A stretch of DNA of 64,000 nt from Kocuria subflava (GTDB lineage: Bacteria > Actinomycetota > Actinomycetes > Actinomycetales > Micrococcaceae): the NCBI RefSeq assembly GCF_012163155.1, contig NZ_JAAVUN010000012.1:1-64000 (forward strand), given 5' to 3'. The position numbers were made by a program, and so were the translations under genes. Numbering within the stretch: position 1 is the stretch's first letter; each line of letters starts with the position of its first letter. The notes under the pieces were generated by a model. That model did no database searches. It saw only the letters and a program-made list of their open reading frames with translations, and was not told the origin of the DNA. Positions 34,295-41,613 of this stretch are shown in pieces.

Positions 34295-35871
34295 CACCAA
34301 CTGCTCAGCGCCTGATGAGCCTGGTCCCGGGGCTTCACTTACCGCTGCCCGAGCATCTGGACAGTGAAGCCCCGCGGCCGCTGCGGCACCGCAAGGGCCC
34401 GGGACCGTGCGAACACCTGCGCCAGGTCGCCGCGATCGAACATGAGGGCACCGCCACCGGTGTGGCGGTGACTGATCGATTCGTTGCCGCAGGTGAAAAT
34501 GCTCAAGCACCCACTGTCACTTGGTCCTGCGCCGAGGGTGAGCAGTGGTTGCTACGCGGTTCCGGCATCGAGGTTTTCCGAGACGGAACCAAGTCCCTGG
34601 AACTGACCTGGCAGTCCACGGCACCGCTGTCAGTCACCTGGCACGACCCCGTCGGGCCACCTCCCGGTGGGCTGCCCAATCCTGCCTTCGCCCACGGCTG
34701 TGTGGAGATCACGGTTCTGGACTCTGCAGCCACTGCCGAGTCGGCCAACCCGGCAGAGACCACAGACACGGCAGACTCGGCAGCGGTGACGGAAGACGGC
34801 GCACCTGACGTGTATGAAATCCGCACGGAAATCCGTTCGAGGGAATTCCTCTACCAGGATTGGGGTCTCACTCCGGAGGCCACAGGCTGGAGGCGCTTCC
34901 TGGGTGAAGTTCCGGTCAACTATTACGTGGATCCGGTGCCCGGCGCCGAACACGCGGTTGTGGTGTTCTCAGCGTTGGGCCCGAAAGGTAGTTTCACGTA
35001 CAACTACAAGCGCTCGCTGGACGCGCTTCCGGCCCACAAGATCTACGTGCTGGACGACTTTGGCGACCAAGGAGCCTATTTCCACAGTCACCATCGGCAT
35101 CTGGGCATCCACAGGTCCGTGCTTGCTGCGCTTCAAGCAGCGCTGCTGGACCTGGGAACACAGCCGGATCACACGCACACGGTGGGTTCCTCCAAGGGTG
35201 GGACGGCGGCACTGATGTTCGCTGCCGAGCTAGGGGCCGCCACCGTGATTGCGGGCGCACCCCAGATCAAGATCGGTTCCTTCTTGAGTTCACCACATCC
35301 CAACATTCTGAAGTTCATGACGGGCGGGACTTCTCAAGAGGACATTGCCTGGGCCGATGACATCTTGCGTCCCTACATTGCCCGGCTGGGCGATTCCACT
35401 CAGGTGACGGTGGTCATCGGGGACAAAGATCACCACTTCCGCGATCACCTACCGGTACTGCAAGACATGGTCCATGGGACGGGGGCACCGGCACCGCGGG
35501 TGGTAACGCTGCCGGGCATTGATCACGCGGGGATTGGAACGCCGTTCCGCCAACTCATGCCGCAGCTACTGCGCAACGCCATCGGGGTCTCCGATGTATC
35601 CACGTACGAACTCGAGGGATGGCAGTTCATCACGTCCGTCACCGGTGGGCAGGTCGAGCTGCAAATGGTGTCCCCGGCAAACCCCCGGACCCCTGCGGCC
35701 GTCTACCTGGTTCAGGACGGTAATGCCGCGCACAAGGTGCCGTACAGCCCGGACAGTCGGACCCTCACGTTTGCATTGGCGGCAGGCAGACAGTCTCGTT
35801 TCCGATTCTTCGTCAAGGAAGGGGATTCCAGGCAGACCTTGTCCACACCCCCTCTGACGGGAGCACCGTGA
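34291..35871 (+). CDS. Alpha/beta hydrolase of Asp2-like type
   Basis: 526 residues. A variable N-terminal region (about 1-200, with an Ala/Thr/Glu-rich insert at 148-170) precedes an alpha/beta hydrolase domain. The nucleophile elbow is VGSSKGGTAAL; likely partners are Asp in VVIGDKDHHFRDH and His in GIDHAGIG. The domain resembles the hydrolase region of accessory-Sec Asp2 proteins, some of which O-acetylate sugars. It also shares IYVxDxG and GSSxGG motifs with the C-terminal domains of the two long proteins at 41,610-47,324. A sugar acyl-transfer or esterase role on the polymer is inferred. No signal peptide is visible. The start is GTG 34,291, overlapping the preceding stop by four bases. 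Confidence 0.65.
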   Translation: MTPTAQRLMSLVPGLHLPLPEHLDSEAPRPLRHRKGPGPCEHLRQVAAIEHEGTATGVAVTDRFVAAGENAQAPTVTWSCAEGEQWLLRGSGIEVFRDGTKSLELTWQSTAPLSVTWHDPVGPPPGGLPNPAFAHGCVEITVLDSAATAESANPAETTDTADSAAVTEDGAPDVYEIRTEIRSREFLYQDWGLTPEATGWRRFLGEVPVNYYVDPVPGAEHAVVVFSALGPKGSFTYNYKRSLDALPAHKIYVLDDFGDQGAYFHSHHRHLGIHRSVLAALQAALLDLGTQPDHTHTVGSSKGGTAALMFAAELGAATVIAGAPQIKIGSFLSSPHPNILKFMTGGTSQEDIAWADDILRPYIARLGDSTQVTVVIGDKDHHFRDHLPVLQDMVHGTGAPAPRVVTLPGIDHAGIGTPFRQLMPQLLRNAIGVSDVSTYELEGWQFITSVTGGQVELQMVSPANPRTPAAVYLVQDGNAAHKVPYSPDSRTLTFALAAGRQSRFRFFVKEGDSRQTLSTPPLTGAP

Positions 35872-37589
35872 CTGACCCGGCTCCGGTGCGATTGGAACCC
35901 GTCACCCAGGCGATTTTGGCCCTGGTGCCTGAGCACGCCGCGGACGTGGCACGACGTCGGGCCGAAGCGTTGCTGGATGATGGTCGCCTGGAGCATCCCC
36001 ACCTGGGACCAATCCCGGCCGACCCCACCCTGACGTGGGCAACGGTGACCGGACGCACCAATCTGCGCTACGTCCACGGTTTCCTGTTCCTGGCCGACTG
36101 GCACGCGACCGTCTTGCCGGACCGCAACGATGCCGTGACAACCTGCGCGCAGATGTTCGTGACCTGGGCCGACGGGCACCCGACGCCCGCAGGCCCGGAA
36201 GCCTTGGCAGGTGCCGACGATGCACAGTCCGCCATGGCCTTCCACGATGAGACCACGGCGCAGCGCAGCCTGCACCTGAGCCGACTGATCATCGAGCACT
36301 GGGATCGCATCGGCCCGGGCGCACGGCCGCAGCCGCAACGGATGCTGCGTGAGCATGCGCAGCTGCTGGCCGCCGATTGGTTCCACGCCGGTGAGAACAA
36401 TCACGGCATGTTCCAGGACTTCTCCCTTCTTGCCCTCTCTCTGGCCGGAGAGATAACGGATTCACTGGCACCGGCCGAGGTCAGCGGCTATGCGCACCTT
36501 GCGATTAAACGCCTGGCGGCATATTTCACGGCATCATTCACCGAAGACGGCGTCCACAAGGAGAACAGCCCCGGGTACCACCTCATGGCTGCAAGATCAC
36601 TGCGCGATGCGCTGCCAATCGTCCAACATGTTGAGCCTGCCCAGTGGGCGCCTTTGGCTGAGGTCTACAGCCGCGCCGAGCAATACGCCGTCCACTCAAT
36701 CCTCCCCAACGGCCGACTGCCACCCTTGAGCGACACCAAGCAGTTCAGGGTTTGGTCCTCCAATCATTCCGATACGTTCACGGGCAATGAGTTCAGATCT
36801 TCCATGACAGGGGGGCGCTACGGGACCTCCCCCTCAAGGCGAGTAGGCATTTTTCCCGAGGCCGGATACGCCTACTATCGTTCGCGCTGGCCAGACACCA
36901 ATGCCATTTGGATCATGTTCAAGGCCGGGTACAGGGCCAACTACCATCATCACTGCGACGACCTGTCTTTGCTCTACTACAAGGGCGGCGATCTCGTGCT
37001 GTCGGAGGCAGGCCCGTATGGATACGAGCACTCGGACCCCTTGACCACCTATGCATTCAGCCAATGGGCGCACAACAACATCGTCGTGGATGGACGCTCC
37101 CTTCCGCGGGTGGATCCGAAACCCGGCGGGATTGCTTTTCGCGACAGGACCATTCACACCGGACGGCCTCGGGTGGTCATGGACGTGCAAGGGTACAACT
37201 CTCGATCATCACAATGGCTTCACAGCAGATCCGTCACCGTGGCTGAAGACTGGTCCACTGACCCACAAACCGTTACGACTGAGGTGACGGATCGAGTGAC
37301 ATTTCATGACAATCGCGAACATCACCTCGAAGTACTATGGCATGCGGGGCCCGGCATCGCCATTGAACTGCCGTCCGGGACCACCGCTCAGTTCACCAAG
37401 AATGGCATTCCCGTCATCACCATGGAGTGGTCCAGTGCAAGCAACATCGAACCCAGGGTTCTCAGTGGTGGGGCCGAAAGTCCACCTCGCTCGATACGCT
37501 TTCCCAAATTTGGCCAGGCAACACCAGGGTCAGTTCTGTCGTTGCGGACAAAAGGGCTGACGCTAGATCTGACCACTACCATTAAATGA
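35868..37589 (+). CDS. Heparinase II/III-family protein (second copy)
   Basis: 573 residues, same overall family as the gene at 31,861 but clearly diverged. Helical N-terminal barrel: NNHGMFQDFSLLALSL carries the conserved Asn-His, and GVHKENSPGYHLMAARSL carries the Tyr/His block. Beta-rich C-terminal part: AGYAYYRSRW, NYHHHCDDLSLLYYKGG and WAHNNIVVDG. These correspond to the catalytic regions of heparinase II and alginate-lyase-like enzymes. No signal peptide is present. The start is GTG 35,868, overlapping the hydrolase gene stop. It closes the tightly coupled block that began at 28,617; a 156-base gap follows. The last third is less G+C-rich than the surroundings. Confidence 0.82.
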   Translation: MTDPAPVRLEPVTQAILALVPEHAADVARRRAEALLDDGRLEHPHLGPIPADPTLTWATVTGRTNLRYVHGFLFLADWHATVLPDRNDAVTTCAQMFVTWADGHPTPAGPEALAGADDAQSAMAFHDETTAQRSLHLSRLIIEHWDRIGPGARPQPQRMLREHAQLLAADWFHAGENNHGMFQDFSLLALSLAGEITDSLAPAEVSGYAHLAIKRLAAYFTASFTEDGVHKENSPGYHLMAARSLRDALPIVQHVEPAQWAPLAEVYSRAEQYAVHSILPNGRLPPLSDTKQFRVWSSNHSDTFTGNEFRSSMTGGRYGTSPSRRVGIFPEAGYAYYRSRWPDTNAIWIMFKAGYRANYHHHCDDLSLLYYKGGDLVLSEAGPYGYEHSDPLTTYAFSQWAHNNIVVDGRSLPRVDPKPGGIAFRDRTIHTGRPRVVMDVQGYNSRSSQWLHSRSVTVAEDWSTDPQTVTTEVTDRVTFHDNREHHLEVLWHAGPGIAIELPSGTTAQFTKNGIPVITMEWSSASNIEPRVLSGGAESPPRSIRFPKFGQATPGSVLSLRTKGLTLDLTTTIK

Positions 37590-37745
37590 TCGAGGATTAG
37601 GTGACCCGCATGTACATCAAGCCCATGAACACCGCCCACCCAGATGCACGATGAGTGTTGCCCTGGTTATGGTATTGGAGCTGTTTGATTCTGTATGCCA
37701 TTCGGTCCAAAGCACGTGTATAAAAGACATTTCGGAGGTTTCCCT

Positions 37746-39437
37746 GTGACCGTGAGATCGAACATTGGACCCGAAACAGGAACGTCCAGAACCTCGACCG
37801 ACGCCAAGTTCCGGGCTTACGTGGACGAGTTGTTGGCGTTGGACCCAGAGCCTGCCCCGGAGCAACTCATTCGCTCCGCTACCTGGCTGTTCAGCCAACA
37901 CGCCTTCGACCAGGCGGCGCGGGTTCGAGATGTGGTGGATTCCCGCGTTCGGGACAAGGAATCCAGCTATCTAAAGCTGTCGCGCTCGATTGATGCCAAA
38001 CGGGGGAGTATCAGTGGCAGCCTGGAGGCCAGCTACCAGTTGATGCAACTGCGTCAGGCCAGCGCGGCCTCGGTGCGGATGCTGGAGGGGCGCATTCGCG
38101 AAATCTCCGGATGGGTTCCCCGGATCAGCGGCGAGCCTGAAACCATCACGCCGTCATCGGCAGACACCGTGGTGCATCTGGTCAAAGAATCAGCACCGTA
38201 CCTTTCCAACGGCTTCTGCTCCCGGAGTCACTACAATTTCAAGGCCGAGCTCGCGGCCGGTCTGAAGCCGGTCGTGCTCACGGAACCCGGCTTCCCGTGG
38301 AACACGGAGGCGAACCGGGAGGCTCGCTCGGAGATGCGCCTCGATGGAATCGGGCACTATCACTTCGATCTCGGAGGCGTTGCGGCCAAGGACATACCTG
38401 CCGACCAGATGTTGGAGATCTGGGCCGAGTTGGCGTTCCAAAAGGTGAAGATCATCAAGCCTGCGCTCATTCACGCCAGCTCCGGACGCCGAGGCTACGA
38501 AACGGCTTTGGTGGGACTGGCGCTCAAGCGCAAGACCGGCCTGCCATTCGTCTACGAAGTCAGGTCATTTTTCGAAGCCAACTGGACCGCCGAGAATGAA
38601 CGCGAAGCAACCGGGGAGACCTACGAACGTCGGATGGCCACGGAACTGCTGTGCATGCAGGAGGCGGATCGCGTCCTGACCATCGGGGAAGCCATGCGCG
38701 ACGACTTGGTCGCCCGCGGCATTGCCCAAGAGAAGATCGACATCATTCCCAACGGTGTGGACACCGAAATATTCACCCGTCAGGATCGCGACGAGGAACT
38801 GGCCTCGTCACTTGGCCTGGCCGGCGTTCCCACCTTTGGCTACGTCTCCAACATGGACCACTATCGCGAATCACAGGAGACCCTGGTGGAGGCCGCCGCA
38901 GTTCTGCGTGAGCGCGGCAGTGAACTGCACTGTGTGCTTGTGGGCGACGGTCCCCGCCGAGCTGTGGTGGAGGGTCTGGCCGAAGAACTCGGGGTGACTG
39001 ACCGCGTTCACTTCATCGGCCGCGTCCAGCATGAACGGATTCCCGCGTACTATTCGCTGATCGATCTATTCGTGGTACCGCGCATCAATGAACGAGCAGC
39101 CACCTATGTCACGCCGCTCAAACCGTTCGAGGCCATGGCGACCGGGCGGCCGGTGATCGCATCGGATTTGCCCGCCTTGCGAGAGATTGTGGCGGCACCT
39201 GAGCGCGGCCTGACATTTCCGCCGGGCGATGCGGAAGCACTGGCATCCGTGCTCCACGATTTGGAGAACGATCCTGCAAGACGGCTAATACTGGCCGATG
39301 CAGGTCACAGGTGGGCTTCGACGGAGCGCAGCTGGACCTCGAACGGACCACGTTACGCTGCGGCTTTCGCTAAAGTCACTGAGACCGGCCAGGCCACACA
39401 CCACATGGGGACCGCAGAAGGGGGGCACATCCTGTGA
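37746..39437 (+). CDS. GT4-type glycosyltransferase
   Basis: About 563 residues. A helical N-terminal extension (about 1-135) precedes a GT-B fold: YLSNGFCSRSHYNF on the acceptor side, VYEVRSFFEANW, IDIIPNGVDTEIF, FGYVSNMDHYRESQET, VLVGDGPRRAVVEGLAEELG and AATYVTPLKPFEAMATGRPV. It belongs with the enzymes at 17,119 and 24,175 (same VYEVR and TPLKPxEA signatures). GTG 37,746 is preferred because GGAGG lies seven bases upstream; the in-frame ATG at 37,695 has no ribosome site. The 156-base gap before it is A+T-rich for this genome and includes TATAAA at 37,719, so an internal promoter is possible, but no convincing -35 is seen. Confidence 0.87.
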   Translation: MTVRSNIGPETGTSRTSTDAKFRAYVDELLALDPEPAPEQLIRSATWLFSQHAFDQAARVRDVVDSRVRDKESSYLKLSRSIDAKRGSISGSLEASYQLMQLRQASAASVRMLEGRIREISGWVPRISGEPETITPSSADTVVHLVKESAPYLSNGFCSRSHYNFKAELAAGLKPVVLTEPGFPWNTEANREARSEMRLDGIGHYHFDLGGVAAKDIPADQMLEIWAELAFQKVKIIKPALIHASSGRRGYETALVGLALKRKTGLPFVYEVRSFFEANWTAENEREATGETYERRMATELLCMQEADRVLTIGEAMRDDLVARGIAQEKIDIIPNGVDTEIFTRQDRDEELASSLGLAGVPTFGYVSNMDHYRESQETLVEAAAVLRERGSELHCVLVGDGPRRAVVEGLAEELGVTDRVHFIGRVQHERIPAYYSLIDLFVVPRINERAATYVTPLKPFEAMATGRPVIASDLPALREIVAAPERGLTFPPGDAEALASVLHDLENDPARRLILADAGHRWASTERSWTSNGPRYAAAFAKVTETGQATHHMGTAEGGHIL

Positions 39438-40615
39438 AGGTCAACTACACGGGCTTCCAAGCTTCTGAGGTCAGCCCGTACCTTGAAGTTCACCAAGCCC
39501 TGAAAGCAGCCGATCACCGCAACGGCAAACCGGATGTCTTGGCTTACACCTCCGTTGCGCGCATGAATCCTTATCAAGCACTTCTTTACCGGAGTTTCCC
39601 TGATCACGGATTCGCGGTGGCTCCGTTGCTGAAGCCATTCGAGTTGCGCGATCTCATGCTGCACAAATCCCGTGCCAGTTCCATCACTCTGCATTTGCAC
39701 TGGGTGAACTGGGTGCTGGCCGGTGAGCCGGATGCACAACGTGCACAAACGAAGGTCAGCGGAATTCTGGGGCGTATCGACCGCTTCAAGCAGTTGGGCG
39801 GCAAATTGGTGTGGACCGCCCACAACGTCTACCCCCATGATGCAGCTCATCTGGAGGCCGAGTTGGCGCTGCAGCAGGGCATCGCCGACCGTTCCGATGT
39901 CATCCACACCATGGCTGCATCAACCACGGCGGCCCTGGCCGAGTACACGAACGTGGATGCGCAAAAGGTCCTGGTGGCGCCTCATCCGCACTATCGAGGC
40001 GCCTATGAGGACGTCACCTCACGGGCAGAAGCCCGCGCGGTGCTGGGCATCGACGACGACGAAACCGTGTTCTTGGTCTTCGGCGCGCTCAAGGAATACA
40101 AGGGTCTGCTGCGCACTTTGGAGGCCTTCGATCAGCTTCTGGACCAGGACCCTTCGGGCCGCTACCGTCTGTTGGTGGCCGGTGGCGCCGACGATCACCC
40201 CGACGTGCAAGAGTTCATCAGCCGGGGTCTGCTGCACGATCGGGTCCTGATGGAGCCTTCCAAGATTCCAGGATCCAAGGCTCAGTACTTCTTGCGCGCC
40301 GCAGACGCGGGACTGGTCACCTACACCCGTTCGCTGAACAGCGGTGCGGCGTTGTTGTATCAGAGTTTCGGTCTCCCGGTCCTGGCAACGGACACTCCCG
40401 TCCTGCGGGAGACTTTGCCGCCGCACACGGCCCTTTTCTTGGACGCGAACGCTGCGGTTGACGAATACGCCGCACAGTTGAAGGCACTCCGGGCACTGGC
40501 ACGTAGCACCACACAGACTGACGTATTGGATGGAATTGCCCACCTGGATCCTTCAGCGGTCAGTTCAACTTTCGCCCAAGACCTGCGGTCGCGGCTGGGG
40601 CTGCGTCAACACTGA
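39434..40615 (+). CDS. GT-B glycosyltransferase
   Basis: 393 residues. N-terminal half: ITLHLHWVNWVLAGE, KLVWTAHNVYPHD and VIHTMAASTTAAL, the pattern of GT4-like mannosyl- and glucuronosyltransferases of exopolysaccharide loci. Donor half: VFLVFGALKEYKGLLRTLEAF, LLVAGGADDHPDV and SLNSGAALLYQSFGLPVLATD. The donor sugar cannot be read from sequence. The start is GTG 39,434, overlapping the previous stop by four bases. It is the last plus-strand gene of the locus, and its end overlaps the end of the convergent pyruvyl transferase gene by ten bases, so no space exists for a separate terminator. Confidence 0.82.
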   Translation: MKVNYTGFQASEVSPYLEVHQALKAADHRNGKPDVLAYTSVARMNPYQALLYRSFPDHGFAVAPLLKPFELRDLMLHKSRASSITLHLHWVNWVLAGEPDAQRAQTKVSGILGRIDRFKQLGGKLVWTAHNVYPHDAAHLEAELALQQGIADRSDVIHTMAASTTAALAEYTNVDAQKVLVAPHPHYRGAYEDVTSRAEARAVLGIDDDETVFLVFGALKEYKGLLRTLEAFDQLLDQDPSGRYRLLVAGGADDHPDVQEFISRGLLHDRVLMEPSKIPGSKAQYFLRAADAGLVTYTRSLNSGAALLYQSFGLPVLATDTPVLRETLPPHTALFLDANAAVDEYAAQLKALRALARSTTQTDVLDGIAHLDPSAVSSTFAQDLRSRLGLRQH

Positions 40616-41613
40616 GAGGCTATTTCCGTCAGGCAGTCGTGCACCGCGGCAATCTCGGCCACCGCGCCGCGTTCCAGATGGGTCACGCGATCTTTCGGAA
40701 CGGGCCGATATGCCAAGTCTTCTATGGCATCGTCCGAGTGCTGGGGCTGGATCACGGTGGACAGGCCCGAGTCCTGCACCTGCTGTGCCAACTGTTCGAT
40801 CTTGTGTGTACCACGCAGCGTCAGGTTTGCAATGCCCATACGCAGACACATGAGCGAGACATGAAACTTCCCTGAGGCCACCACCGAGTAATCGGACAGG
40901 GCATCCGTGACACCTTGGATGCTGGATTCCGTCCGAACGGGCAGATCCGGCCACTGCTTTTGGACGGTGGCTGCCTCATCAAAGGCCTCACGCCCTGTGG
41001 CGGCCACAAGAAACTCGACGGAGGACCCCCGGTCCTTGGCCCAACGCAGCACACGATCGACGGCGGGGGCCATGTCGGAACTCAGCTTCTTGCGCACCAC
41101 GATGCCCACAGAACCGCACCCGCAATTCGCGTCTCGAGGAATTAGAGGGTGCGTGTCGAGGGGGTATGCGAAACCGAGATCGGGAGTGATCAGAACATTT
41201 TCGGGTCCACCGTGATCCTTGATCCAGGACGCAGTTCCGTCGTCGCGTACGGATACTCGGTCCACGCGAGGATGGTTGAGGAAGTTGATCACGTGGGCGT
41301 CAACGTGTGTACGAACAATCGAGTCCTCCAGCCCTGCCCCGATTCCAGAAACCAGGCACGGCCTGTTCACGAGTGCTGTATTCCAGTACAGCGGTGAAAC
41401 TTGCCTCGGGATGATCAGGTCGCCACCGCCGATGAGGATGGCGTCATAGTCCGCGATCATTTCCCGCGCCTGCTTGGAAAAATACGGCTTGTCCAACAAG
41501 TCGTGGACCACTCGGGTGTCGAATGGCAGCTGCTTTTCCCAGATGCTGCGCATGAGTTCGTCACCGTAATTGCCCCAGCCGAAGAATCCCACCAGGCCGA
41601 CGCGCAGTGTCAT
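40606..41613 (-). CDS. Polysaccharide pyruvyl transferase family protein (CsaB-like)
   Basis: 335 residues. N-terminus VGLVGFFGWGNYGDELM is the hallmark GNxGD start of the pyruvyl transferase family, followed by ILIGGGDLIIPR, LVSGIGAG, VSVRDDGTASWI and the C-terminal VVASGKFHVSLMCLRMGI block with the conserved His. It should transfer pyruvate from phosphoenolpyruvate to a sugar, giving a 4,6-ketal. In Bacillus and Paenibacillus, CsaB pyruvylates ManNAc of the wall glycan, and that ketal is what SLH domains bind. WecB (ManNAc supply) starts the same operon, and an SLH protease lies upstream of the locus. The start ATG overlaps the preceding gene by four bases. The last gene of the minus-strand operon. 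Confidence 0.88.
   Translation of the reverse strand: MTLRVGLVGFFGWGNYGDELMRSIWEKQLPFDTRVVHDLLDKPYFSKQAREMIADYDAILIGGGDLIIPRQVSPLYWNTALVNRPCLVSGIGAGLEDSIVRTHVDAHVINFLNHPRVDRVSVRDDGTASWIKDHGGPENVLITPDLGFAYPLDTHPLIPRDANCGCGSVGIVVRKKLSSDMAPAVDRVLRWAKDRGSSVEFLVAATGREAFDEAATVQKQWPDLPVRTESSIQGVTDALSDYSVVASGKFHVSLMCLRMGIANLTLRGTHKIEQLAQQVQDSGLSTVIQPQHSDDAIEDLAYRPVPKDRVTHLERGAVAEIAAVHDCLTEIASQC

Noticed and set aside
37590-37745. Nine-codon leader frame (ATG at 37,624) and TATAAA element as an attenuator or promoter
   Set aside because: No ribosome site, no paired hairpins and no matching -35 element; too weak to annotate.
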